Assembly: GCA_947454155.1 (NCBI GenBank)
Contig: CANGIT010000009.1
Location: 62,001 to 126,000, forward strand
Source: Chitinophagaceae bacterium
GTDB lineage: Bacteria; Bacteroidota; Bacteroidia; Chitinophagales; Chitinophagaceae
Length of the DNA: 64,000 nucleotides
Direction: 5' to 3'
How positions within the stretch are numbered: the stretch's first letter is position 1; each line of letters opens with the position of its first letter. A program made the translations under genes and the position numbers. Positions 53,731 through 61,570 of this stretch are shown here, piece after piece. The notes beneath the pieces are model-generated. The model did not search any database and was not told the origin of the DNA. It worked only from the letters and a program-made list of their open reading frames with translations.

Positions 53731-54786
53731 TTATGCGATAGTGATAGAATCATCCAGATATACATCCTGGATGGCGTTTAATAATTCAACACCTTCGTTG
53801 AGCGGGCGTTGAAATGCCTTACGTCCCAGAATCAATCCCATACCGCCGGCTCTCTTGTTGATCACTGCGGTAGCTACAGATTCTGCCATATCGCTGGCGC
53901 CTTTACTTTCGCCGCCACTGTTGATCAAACCTACACGGCCCATGTAGCAATTAGCCACTTGATAACGACAAAGGTCGATCGGATGATCGCTGGTCAATTG
54001 ACTATACACCAATGGTGACGTTTTGCCATGTTTGGTGGCCAGATAACCGCCGTTGTTGGTAGCCAGTTTTTGTTTGATGATATCAGCCTGAATGGTAACG
54101 CCCAAATGATTGGCTTGACCGGTTAAATCGGCTGAAGTATGATAATCGATGCCATCAACTTTAAATCCGTTGTTACGGGTATAGCACCAAAGTACAGTAG
54201 CCATGCCCAGTTCATGGGCCATCTCAAAAGCGGTGGCCACTTCCTGCAGCTGGCGGGTTGAATTATCACTTCCCCAGTAAATAGTAGCACCAACGGATGT
54301 GGCACCCATGTTCCAGGCCGATTTGATTTGACCGAACATCACCTGATCGTAACGGTTGGGATAGCTTAAAAATTCGTTGTGGTTGATTTTAACCATCATG
54401 GGTATTTTGTGAGCATACTTGCGGCTGATGATACCTAAAACACCGAAAGTGGAAGCCACTCCATTGCAACCGCCTTCGATGGCCAGTTTCACAATATTTT
54501 CAGGATCGAAATAAATGGGGTTGGGGGCAAATGAAGCACCGGCACTGTGTTCAATTCCCTGATCGACAGGAAGAATAGAAAGATATCCAGAACCTGCCAG
54601 GCGACCATTGTTCAATAGTCCCTGAATACTGTTCAATGTTTGATTGCTGCGGTTGCTGTTCACCCAAATATCTTCCACATGGCTGGGCGATGGTAAATGA
54701 ATCTGTTCTTTACGGATGGTTGTACACTCGTGGTTGAGCAGGTATTCTGCATCTTTACCCAATAACTCTTTGATGTTTGCTGCCAT
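53731..54786 (-). CDS. fbaB: Class I fructose-bisphosphate aldolase (FbaB/DhnA type)
   Basis: The 351-residue enzyme splits fructose 1,6-bisphosphate through a Schiff-base lysine. It matches the archaeal/DhnA-like class I family with [43 protein letters not shown] and [14 protein letters not shown]. This family also includes the transaldolase-like AroA' enzymes, but length and motifs favour aldolase. It has a TATTTTTG promoter 17 bases upstream and precedes accD. Confidence 0.92.
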   Translation of the reverse strand: MAANIKELLGKDAEYLLNHECTTIRKEQIHLPSPSHVEDIWVNSNRSNQTLNSIQGLLNNGRLAGSGYLSILPVDQGIEHSAGASFAPNPIYFDPENIVKLAIEGGCNGVASTFGVLGIISRKYAHKIPMMVKINHNEFLSYPNRYDQVMFGQIKSAWNMGATSVGATIYWGSDNSTRQLQEVATAFEMAHELGMATVLWCYTRNNGFKVDGIDYHTSADLTGQANHLGVTIQADIIKQKLATNNGGYLATKHGKTSPLVYSQLTSDHPIDLCRYQVANCYMGRVGLINSGGESKGASDMAESVATAVINKRAGGMGLILGRKAFQRPLNEGVELLNAIQDVYLDDSITIA

Positions 54787-54803
54787 ATGATAATTATTTT
54801 TTG

Positions 54804-54811
54804 CAAAAATA
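54804..54811 (-). promoter_or_regulatory. -7 element for fbaB-accD
   Basis: CAAAAATA on the plus strand is TATTTTTG on the minus strand, matching TAnnTTTG, 17 bases upstream of the fbaB ATG. Confidence 0.62.
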
Positions 54812-54914
54812 AGGAACTCAAATAAGTTAATCGGGGTTTTTAGACCGAAAGTTTAAGGAACCAGACCATCAATTGGATATGATGATAGGACTGTATACTT
54901 TTTCAATTTCAAAC

Positions 54915-55694
54915 CTATTTACCCAGATAATTCCATCTCAAAGATTTGAAATAGGCGGGAGCATGCAGCATTCTGCTGCCATACCAGCTGAACATTTCTC
55001 CATCTAACAGTATTATTTTCTGATAAGGCAATTTTTGTTGTAAAGCAGCCATATGTTTTTCCTTAAATGGATAAGGTTCACTTGAAAGTAAAATCCATTC
55101 AGCACCAGCATTTCGTATTGCATCAACTGTGATTTCGGGATATCTTTTCAGATTGGCAAACACATTTTCAAAACCAGCCCACAGAAGCATGTCGTTGATA
55201 AAAGTATCTCCGCCAACTGTCATCATTGGCTCATTCCAAATCAGGTAGGCTACTTTAATTTGGGGCAGCCCTTTATTTTTAAATGCCTCAAACTCAAATC
55301 TGATCTTTTCAACCAAATTTAAGGCTAAGGATAATCTATTGGTCAATTGCCCAAGCTCTACTATCATTTGTAATGATTCCTTCACGGTATTCACATCTGT
55401 AACCCAAACTGGAAATTCCGCCGCCAGCATTTCCACTTGCTCTTTGATATTTTCTTCTTTATTGGCAATGATCAGATCGGGTTGAAGTGCCCTGATTTTT
55501 TGGATATCCAATGTTTTGGTTCCTCCAATCCTTGTCTTTATTTGAAACCATTCCGTAGGATGAATGCAGAATTTAGTGAGACCAACCACCTCATCATGCA
55601 ATGAAAAATAATGCAGCAGTTCAGTTTGAGAGGGCACTAAAGAGACGATCCTTTGGGGAGCATTGGGCAGCGACTGTTCATGCGTAAGAAACAT
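54915..55694 (-). CDS. BtuF-like cobalamin/metal-binding protein without signal peptide
   Basis: The 259-residue protein has the periplasmic-binding-protein fold of the BtuF/helical-backbone family: RIVSLVPSQTELLHYF, VVGLTKFCIHPTEWF, IGGTKTLDIQKIRALQPDLI and VAYLIWNEPMMTVGGDTFIN. BtuF delivers vitamin B12 to BtuCD, but here there is no signal peptide or lipobox (MFLTHEQSLPNAPQ), and no permease or ATPase gene is adjacent. Comparable solitary forms are often annotated as cobalamin-binding proteins. It may be a cytoplasmic relative or the true start may be missed, though no signal sequence is visible upstream. Confidence 0.78.
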   Translation of the reverse strand: MFLTHEQSLPNAPQRIVSLVPSQTELLHYFSLHDEVVGLTKFCIHPTEWFQIKTRIGGTKTLDIQKIRALQPDLIIANKEENIKEQVEMLAAEFPVWVTDVNTVKESLQMIVELGQLTNRLSLALNLVEKIRFEFEAFKNKGLPQIKVAYLIWNEPMMTVGGDTFINDMLLWAGFENVFANLKRYPEITVDAIRNAGAEWILLSSEPYPFKEKHMAALQQKLPYQKIILLDGEMFSWYGSRMLHAPAYFKSLRWNYLGK

Positions 55695-56084
55695 AAAGGT
55701 AAAAATAACATGAAGCAGCGAATTATGAAAAAGGATATGTTGGATTCAAGCGGGAAAAACAGAAAAAGAAGTTGACTGATATTGGACCTGATTTTTACGT
55801 TGGATATTGGATTGAACTTTTTTAGTTCTTTTGGATTGGATAGATAATTTATTTGTTAGCTATCAATCAACTTCTGACACAAAGATCATACAGTTGCGGT
55901 TGCCCGACAAGAGCAGAATTGCCCTTTTTTGAAAGGAGAGTAATTACGGAGGATGCCGTTGAATTACGTTGCAGAATAATCGTAATTATACGTGACGGGG
56001 CAGAATGACTGATGCCGATACACGGAGTCCTTGCCATGGCTATTTATCACCAAATGCTTGTAGACACTGAATTTTAAAGCAAGA
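55695..56084. other. 390-base gap with repeat stretch and a compositionally different block
   Basis: Bases about 55770-55845 carry repeated GGATATTGGA and TTGGATTGGAT units. Bases about 55890-56050 are richer in G and C than the surroundings and hold a short minus-strand frame beginning MARTPCIGISHSAPSR and ending near SALVGQPQLYDLCVRS (about 57 codons). Several related GTAATTAC, GAATTACG and CGTAATTA segments form imperfect inverted repeats. I cannot name this block; it may be a decayed repeat or insertion element. No cobalamin riboswitch motif was found despite the BtuF-like neighbour. Confidence 0.45.
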
Positions 56085-56597
56085 TCACGGCTTCATGTCA
56101 AACAAGCGTTTGGCCAGCCAGCTGTTTTGCAGCGGAATCATCCAGTTGTCCTCAAAGTCTTTTTTGGTAAGCACCGTATTATTGAAATAGGTGGTATCGG
56201 GAGAAATATAGCCGTTGTTGATGGCGTAATTCAGCTGGCTTAAAGGTATCACCTGTATTTTTTCTTTCATGTAAAAAGCAAGATGCTGACGATCGAAAAG
56301 ATCCACCTTGAATTTCTTTTCGATCTCCTTCACGAGTCTGACGGAAGCATCTGTACTGCAGCCGCTGACGCCGGTCTGGCGCTCATCTGCGATAAATACG
56401 ACAAACATGCCCAAAAACAAGTTGGCATACCCTTTTACTTTTTTACCATGAGACTCCCAGCTCATAACAAACTGCTCAAGCATTTCCTCAATTTCCAGCG
56501 CTTCGCTGATAAAAAAAAGTCTGCTGCTTTGATATATCCATACTCTGGAATCATCGCTAAAATCTTCGGGAAGTAAGTGTTTGAATTCGGGGAGCAT
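56085..56597 (-). CDS. Conserved Bacteroidota protein of unknown function
   Basis: A 170-residue soluble protein with FKHLLPEDFSDDSRVWIYQS, WESHGKKVKGYANLF, ERQTGVSGCSTDASVR and FKVDLFDRQHLAFYM. I know this sequence type as a conserved Bacteroidota family often labelled ABC transporter ATPase in databases, but there is no Walker A or B motif here, so that label should not be used. The GCSTDASV segment is the most conserved part and may be an active or binding site. Confidence 0.7.
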   Translation of the reverse strand: MLPEFKHLLPEDFSDDSRVWIYQSSRLFFISEALEIEEMLEQFVMSWESHGKKVKGYANLFLGMFVVFIADERQTGVSGCSTDASVRLVKEIEKKFKVDLFDRQHLAFYMKEKIQVIPLSQLNYAINNGYISPDTTYFNNTVLTKKDFEDNWMIPLQNSWLAKRLFDMKP

Positions 56598-56669
56598 GAG
56601 AGGGGATAGAGGTTTAAAGGTTTGGGGTATAAATCGTTAATTGGTTTAAAGACAAAATGGTTCAAAATG

Positions 56670-56837
56670 TTTGGTAGGTTCAATAGGTTTGGTAGGTTCA
56701 AGGTTTGGTAGTTTCAATAGGTTCAACTCGATAACAAAAAATAACGCATTGAAATGATTGAACGCATTGAACACAGCCGCATTAAACGCATTGAACGCAT
56801 TGAACGCATTTAACATATTGAACACATTGAACGCATG
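56670..56837. repeat. GGTTTGGTAGGTTCAATA and GAACGCATT nonamer arrays
   Basis: Bases 56670-56729 repeat GGTTTGGTA and GGTTCAATA nonamers. Bases 56760-56837 are GAACGCATT nonamers with AAACGCATT, TAACATATT and GAACACATT variants (one 15-base interruption), ending 28 bases from the stop codon of the CCG-domain gene. Because the period is 9, one plus-strand frame is open (N-A-L repeats), which is a consequence of the repeat. Confidence 0.88.
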
Positions 56838-56865
56838 TCAACTTAAATCATCCTCATCTCAACAC

Positions 56866-57645
56866 TTACCCCAACGACATCGCTACAATTTCTGCAATAT
56901 CCAGCACCGCCACTTCATTTTCTTTTTCTCTGTTTTTAACGCCGTCGGTGAGCATGGTATTGCAAAAAGGACAGGCAGCGGCGATGATGGAAGCACCTGT
57001 TTCAATGGCTTCGTCGGATCTTTCTATATTGATTCTGGTTGTTCCTTTTTCTTCTTCCTTGAACATCTGGGCACCACCGGCGCCACAACAGAGTCCATTG
57101 CTTCTGCACTTTTTCATTTCCACCAAAGCCGCATCCATGGCTTCCAACACCTTACGCGGGGCTTCGTAGATATCATTGGCACGACCCAAATAACAACTGT
57201 CGTGGTAAGTAATTTTCTTCCCCTTGAACTCAACGCCATCTTTCATTTTTATCTTTCCTTCATCAATCAGCTGCTGTAAAAAAGTGGCATGATGAATCAC
57301 TTCGTAACTTCCGCCCAAAGCGGGATATTCATTTTTCAAAGTATTGAAACAATGTGGACAGGCGGTAACAATCTTTTTAATTTCATATCCGTTCAAAATT
57401 TGAATGTTCTGATAGGCCATCATTTGAAACATGAACTCATTGCCGGCTCTTCTGGCTGGATCTCCGGTGCACATTTCCTCTTTTCCCAAAATGGCATACT
57501 TCACGCCAACTTTATCCAATATGGTTACAAATGCTTTGGTGATCTTTTGCGCACGCTGATCGAAACTGCCGGCACATCCCACCCAAAACAACACTTCTGG
57601 CGTTTCTCCTGCAGCCATCATATTGGCCATTGTAGGTACATTCAT
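56866..57645 (-). CDS. CCG-domain iron-sulfur protein (HdrB/GlcF/LutA-like)
   Basis: The 259-residue protein has two cysteine-rich CCG domains that together hold a non-cubane or 4Fe-4S cluster. The first ends in TACPHCFNTLKNEYP, the second contains CYLGRANDIYEAP, LCCGAGGAQMFKEE and AACPFCNTMLTDG. Such proteins are subunits of heterodisulfide reductases, glycolate or lactate oxidases and related electron-transfer complexes. A matching membrane dicluster protein is encoded 1 kb upstream on the same strand, with lysE in between. The acceptor and donor are unknown. Confidence 0.87.
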   Translation of the reverse strand: MNVPTMANMMAAGETPEVLFWVGCAGSFDQRAQKITKAFVTILDKVGVKYAILGKEEMCTGDPARRAGNEFMFQMMAYQNIQILNGYEIKKIVTACPHCFNTLKNEYPALGGSYEVIHHATFLQQLIDEGKIKMKDGVEFKGKKITYHDSCYLGRANDIYEAPRKVLEAMDAALVEMKKCRSNGLCCGAGGAQMFKEEEKGTTRINIERSDEAIETGASIIAAACPFCNTMLTDGVKNREKENEVAVLDIAEIVAMSLG

Positions 57646-57699
57646 CTTAGAAAATTAAGGTGACAAAAATAAGTAACTTTTATACAGGTTGATAGGGTT

Positions 57700-57795
57700 T
57701 ACAAGTTTACAGGGATTAATTGGTTCAACAGGTTCAATGAAATCTACAATCATAAATATCCAATCACAAATAACCCATCACAAATCAAAAATAAC
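57700..57795. repeat. Degenerate ATCACAAAT repeats 3' of lysE
   Basis: Bases 57755-57805 repeat ATCACAAATA, ATCACAAATC and ATCGCAAATC, preceded by GGTTCAACAGGTTCAATG at 57722-57739. On the minus strand this reads TGATTTGTGAT, resembling the TGATTTGG array. It runs into the lysE stop codon. Confidence 0.6.
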
Positions 57796-58443
57796 TTATC
57801 GCAAATCATCAACCTTTTTCTTCATCAACCTTATCACCAACAGCAACGCTGTGATAAAAAAAACGATGCCTATCGCCCCATTCACATAGTTCATATGATG
57901 GGCTATTTTACTAGCTACGCTGTTACCTCCCCACACAAAAAGCAGCAATCCTGTAAAAGTACCTAACCCAATGCCTGCGATATAAATAAAATAATTGTTG
58001 CGGCTGTTGATCAGAATGCCTTTTTCGGAAAGCACCGTACTCCATCCCAACCAAAACGGAATTTGAACAGGATTGATTGCACTCATGAATGCACCCAGTA
58101 AAAAACGATTGGCATGTTGACTCAACAGCACATTGCCCGAACTCGCAGAAGGATGAAAAGCAGACCAAAAGCTTCCAGCCGCCAAAAGTGCAATCATCAA
58201 AACTGATATCCATTGCAAAATATTCAGCAGCGCTTGTCTTCTTTGAATCCAGTCCATGCCTGCCAAAGAAACACGCACATAAATCATCTCTATCAAAAAT
58301 ACCCCAGTAGCGAATTGTAGTCCCCGATTAAACCCTTCCTGCATACTGATTTGCAAGGCGGTCATATTCAAAGTACCCAATGGCAGTGTGCCGATGAAAC
58401 TGATCAGTAACCCCCAAATAGCCAGTCTCAATTTTGTTATCAT
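57796..58443 (-). CDS. LysE/RhtB-family exporter
   Basis: From the ATG at 58443 the protein is 215 residues with six membrane segments and the LysE family N-terminal pattern FIGTLPLGTLNMTALQIS followed by GLQFATGVFLIEMIYV. Such proteins export amino acids or similar small molecules. The open frame extends upstream to 58635, but that extension is encoded by a GATTTGG repeat array and by flanking non-coding DNA, and gives a low-complexity FNKFRRFSKFRRF-like peptide, so I exclude it. It lies between two iron-sulfur protein genes on the same strand. Confidence 0.8.
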   Translation of the reverse strand: MITKLRLAIWGLLISFIGTLPLGTLNMTALQISMQEGFNRGLQFATGVFLIEMIYVRVSLAGMDWIQRRQALLNILQWISVLMIALLAAGSFWSAFHPSASSGNVLLSQHANRFLLGAFMSAINPVQIPFWLGWSTVLSEKGILINSRNNYFIYIAGIGLGTFTGLLLFVWGGNSVASKIAHHMNYVNGAIGIVFFITALLLVIRLMKKKVDDLR

Positions 58444-58480
58444 GTGGTGTAGATATTGGCTGTTTTTTTGAAGAAGTACT

Positions 58481-58600
58481 GATTTGAGATTTGGGATTTG
58501 GGATTTGATATTTGGGATTTGGGATTTAGGATTGTTGAATTCATTGAACCTCCTAAACTTACTGAACCTCCTGAACTTATTAAACCCTAAACTCTTAAAA
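58481..58600 (+). repeat. GATTTGG heptamer array and TGAACCTCC repeats
   Basis: Eight in-phase heptamers (GATTTGA, GATTTGG, TATTTGG, GATTTAG) occupy 58481-58536, followed by two copies of TGAACCTCCTAAACTTA-type 18-base repeats to about 58590. The block ends a few bases before the stop codon of the dicluster iron-sulfur gene. Confidence 0.88.
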
Positions 58601-58603
58601 GAG

Positions 58604-59899
58604 CTACCCCTCCCTCGTCCAGGCATCTCTGTCATCCGGACTCAGTTTCCAGGGTGCAAAATTATTTTCGATATTGCTGAACATGGCGTTCCATTCCTGG
58701 GGCGCGTTACTGTCTTCCATAATCAGGCTGCGGCGAAGTTCTACAATGATATCCAGCGGACTGATGCTTACCGGACATTCCTGCACACAGGCATTGCAGG
58801 TAGTACACGCGCGCAACTCTTCCACACTCACATAATCATTGATCAGCTGCTTGCCGTCTTCGATAAAACTTCCATTCTTTTCGATGTTTTTACCCACTTC
58901 CTCCAATCTGTCGCGGGTATCCATCATGATTTTTCTGGGGCTGAGCAGTTTGCCGGTTTGGTGGGCAGGACAAGCGGCAGAACATCTTCCGCACTCTGTA
59001 CAGCTGTATGCATCCATGAGGTTTTTCCAACTGAGGTCCATCACATCTTTGGCACCAAACTTCATCGGTGCCGATTCGCCGGTTGGCGCCAGTTCGGGCT
59101 GCATCATGTATTTCACTTCCTGTTGCACCTGTTCCATATTGTGCATTTCTCCCACGGGTTTCAAACGGGCATAATACGCGTTGGGAAATGCAAGCAGAAT
59201 ATGCAAATGTTTACTGTAAGGAAGATAATTGAGGAAGGCGTAGATGCCCAGGATATGCAGCCACCAGCAGGTTTTTTCGATCCACACCAATTGTACATCG
59301 CTGAACATATGCTGATAAATGGGAACAATATATCCCGATACGAGATAAGACTCACCATGATACGAACTCATCGCCGTTTCGGCGGCATTCATTTTCAAAA
59401 ACAAACCCATCAAAATGATTTCGGTAATCAAAATATAGTTGGCATCGGAGCGAGGCCATCCATCCAGATCGTGACTGATGAAGCGTTTCAATTTCAACAC
59501 ATTTCTTCTGATGAGAAACACCACACAAACCAACAAAACCAAAAGGGCAAGTACTTCAAAAGCATTGATCAATAGGGGATATAATTTCCCCAGCGGCTTT
59601 TCAAACAGGCGATGTGTACCTAAAATACCATCCAGCATAATTTCCAGCATCTCGATATTGATGATGATGAAACCGGCATACACCACCAAATGCAAAACTG
59701 CCACTGTTGGATTGCGGAACATCTTTTTCTGTCCCAAGGCCAGCAAAAGCATGTTTTTCCAGCGTTTTCCGGGCTGATCGTTCAGCGCTTCCGGCTTACC
59801 CAACAAGATGTTTTTTCTGATGCGTAAGATATTTTTTGAAAACAGCCAGATGGCGTATCCCGACACCAGCAAAAACAGCAATTGCAACAGGTAATGCAT
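58604..59899 (-). CDS. Membrane 4Fe-4S dicluster protein (HdrC/GlcF-like)
   Basis: The 431-residue protein has an N-terminal membrane part with five or so helices (starting LLQLLFLLVSGYAIWLFSK) resembling a NarI/haem-b type subunit, and a C-terminal ferredoxin domain with two 4Fe-4S motifs: CTECGRCSAACPAH and CTTCNACVQECPVS. With the CCG-domain protein downstream it would form a quinone-linked electron-transfer module like those of Hdr-related complexes. The physiological partner is not in the window. Confidence 0.87.
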   Translation of the reverse strand: MHYLLQLLFLLVSGYAIWLFSKNILRIRKNILLGKPEALNDQPGKRWKNMLLLALGQKKMFRNPTVAVLHLVVYAGFIIINIEMLEIMLDGILGTHRLFEKPLGKLYPLLINAFEVLALLVLLVCVVFLIRRNVLKLKRFISHDLDGWPRSDANYILITEIILMGLFLKMNAAETAMSSYHGESYLVSGYIVPIYQHMFSDVQLVWIEKTCWWLHILGIYAFLNYLPYSKHLHILLAFPNAYYARLKPVGEMHNMEQVQQEVKYMMQPELAPTGESAPMKFGAKDVMDLSWKNLMDAYSCTECGRCSAACPAHQTGKLLSPRKIMMDTRDRLEEVGKNIEKNGSFIEDGKQLINDYVSVEELRACTTCNACVQECPVSISPLDIIVELRRSLIMEDSNAPQEWNAMFSNIENNFAPWKLSPDDRDAWTREG

Positions 59900-59940
59900 G
59901 AGATAAAAATTAGTAAGCGGCTAAGTTAAGTATTTGAAGA

Positions 59941-59948
59941 TAATTTTG
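59941..59948 (+). promoter_or_regulatory. -7 element for the pyrR-like gene
   Basis: TAATTTTG matches TAnnTTTG and lies 39 bases before the ATG at 59988. Confidence 0.55.
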
Positions 59949-59987
59949 AGAAATTTCGGAACTTGAGCCCCAATTAAAAACTACGAG

Positions 59988-60482
59988 ATGATTCTTGACA
60001 AAGCTACCGCCGACAGAAAATTAAGAAGAATCGCCATGGAAATCGCCGAAAGGAATCACGACAAAGCTGAGCTGATTTTAATCGGCATCAAAGAAAACGG
60101 CATTTTCATCGCACAAAAGATAGCCGCTTATCTCAATGGTGTATTTCCCGGCAAGACAACTATTGTAGCCCTTTCCATGAACAAGAAACAGCCCGACGTG
60201 ATAACGCTTGACCGTGAAGTGGATGTAGATGGCCAATGTGTTTTGCTGGTGGATGATGTGGCCAACAGCGGCAGCACCATGCTTTATGCACTGAAACCTT
60301 TCCTCAACGCTCACCCCGAACAAATTGAAACCGTAGTGCTGGTGGAAAGAACCTATAAAAAATTCCCCATTGATATCAATTATGTAGGCTTATCGGTAGC
60401 CACCACAAAAGATGAAAACATCATTGTGGAAGTTGAAAACGGAGAAGTGATGGGAGCGGTGATGGAATTAAAAATCAATTGA
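59988..60482 (+). CDS. pyrR: PyrR-like phosphoribosyltransferase
   Basis: The 164-residue protein has a type I phosphoribosyltransferase fold with the PRPP-binding motif VLLVDDVANSGSTMLYAL. The flanking IGIKENGIFIAQKIAAYL and VVLVERTYKKFPIDINYVGL match PyrR, the bifunctional pyrimidine regulator and uracil phosphoribosyltransferase. No pyr operon or PyrR-binding leader is present here, so in this organism it may act mainly as an enzyme. It ends 4 bases before the convergent DUF2279 gene. Confidence 0.82.
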   Translation: MILDKATADRKLRRIAMEIAERNHDKAELILIGIKENGIFIAQKIAAYLNGVFPGKTTIVALSMNKKQPDVITLDREVDVDGQCVLLVDDVANSGSTMLYALKPFLNAHPEQIETVVLVERTYKKFPIDINYVGLSVATTKDENIIVEVENGEVMGAVMELKIN

Positions 60483-60486
60483 CCGG

Positions 60487-61473
60487 TTAAAAAGCCAGCC
60501 ACTTCATTTTCATTTTACCATTATACAACTCCAGTGCAGGTGCAGGAAACTTGAGAGAATTGGCCACAAACAGCAATACTTTCACGGCTTTGTGCCTTGT
60601 TTTGATTTTGGTAAAATCCACATCGGGAGCCAGGTACCATTGACGCTGTCTGCCAATGTCTCTTCTGTCAAAAATCACCTGACCGTTTTTATTTTTTGCA
60701 TAATTCTCTCTGGCGCCAAACATACCTTCTGCGCCTGTACCCACCGCCACATTAAGCCAGGCGGGAATCTTGGATTGAGGGAAAAAGGAGTGGAGATTGG
60801 CGCTCAGCCAATAGGTTTGTCCGTTGTAATCTTTCAAAGCCCTTTCAACACTGCTGCGTCCAAATAAGACAGTGCTTCTGGCATTCAACTCGGCTTCAGC
60901 ATACATCTTACGGTGAAAAGAAGTTTTAAACTGAATCCGCTGTTGATCCCAGGCCAATTCCTGTGCAATGAGCAATCCGCTTCCGGCAGCATTGGCGGTA
61001 AAATCGCCCCAGCTCCAGCCCCATTCGGCACTGAACCCATCCAACACTTCAATGACGGTTTGATAAGCGGCGCCACTCAATCCGCCTACCCAAATTCTTT
61101 TTTTACGGCTGAGGTTTGTCGCTTTCCAAATCTCCATGCTGTAACGACCGATGGTATACGCACTATAAGCATGGCCGATCTTGTCCAGCTGCAACCATTC
61201 ATCATTATCATTGAACGTGTGAAAACCCGACTGCGGATAATTGCTGTACCAGGCAAAATACAATGCAGCAATGCTGCCGCCATAAATCGCAGAATTCACC
61301 CAAACAGCTTTCCTGGTACTGATAGGAGATTTTTCGACACATATTACCGGAAACCCGAAGATTGAATCTGCGCGGTTAATATCTGTTTGTGCCGAAGAAT
61401 CCATCGCAAGCGACATCATCACCAGCAGGCAAACAAAAGCTGCACTAATTTTTATGAATAAAATCTTTACCAA
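60487..61473 (-). CDS. DUF2279 envelope protein
   Basis: The 328-residue protein has a signal sequence (LFIKISAAFVCLLVMMSLAM) and the DUF2279 segment WLQLDKIGHAYSAYTIGRYS, then GLSGAAYQTVIEVLDGFSAEWGWSWGD (landmark: VIEVLDGFSAEWGWS). DUF2279 proteins are predicted outer-membrane or periplasmic YfiM-like proteins with conserved histidine and glutamate residues; function unknown. The start appears to be TTG, since no ATG precedes the signal sequence in frame. Confidence 0.82.
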   Translation of the reverse strand: MVKILFIKISAAFVCLLVMMSLAMDSSAQTDINRADSIFGFPVICVEKSPISTRKAVWVNSAIYGGSIAALYFAWYSNYPQSGFHTFNDNDEWLQLDKIGHAYSAYTIGRYSMEIWKATNLSRKKRIWVGGLSGAAYQTVIEVLDGFSAEWGWSWGDFTANAAGSGLLIAQELAWDQQRIQFKTSFHRKMYAEAELNARSTVLFGRSSVERALKDYNGQTYWLSANLHSFFPQSKIPAWLNVAVGTGAEGMFGARENYAKNKNGQVIFDRRDIGRQRQWYLAPDVDFTKIKTRHKAVKVLLFVANSLKFPAPALELYNGKMKMKWLAF

Positions 61474-61540
61474 GAAAATCTAATGATGTAATGATCAAAC
61501 AAAAATAGCGGTAAACATGCGGAATCAAAGCGGATTAATT

Positions 61541-61548
61541 TATTTTTG
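61541..61548 (+). promoter_or_regulatory. -7 element for the phosphoglucomutase gene
   Basis: TATTTTTG matches TAnnTTTG, 22 bases before the ATG at 61571. Confidence 0.62.
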
Positions 61549-61570
61549 GAACCAATAAAAAAAGCAGCAC

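Noticed and set aside
55695-56084. Cobalamin riboswitch upstream of the BtuF-like gene
   Set aside because: The conserved B12-box-like sequence (GCCACTG) is not present on the relevant strand.
56758-57279. Plus-strand frame starting with NALNALNA repeats
   Set aside because: The start is encoded by the GAACGCATT array and the rest is antisense to the CCG-domain gene.
58484-59575. 363-codon plus-strand open frame
   Set aside because: Antisense to the dicluster iron-sulfur gene and partly repeat-derived; no recognisable domain.
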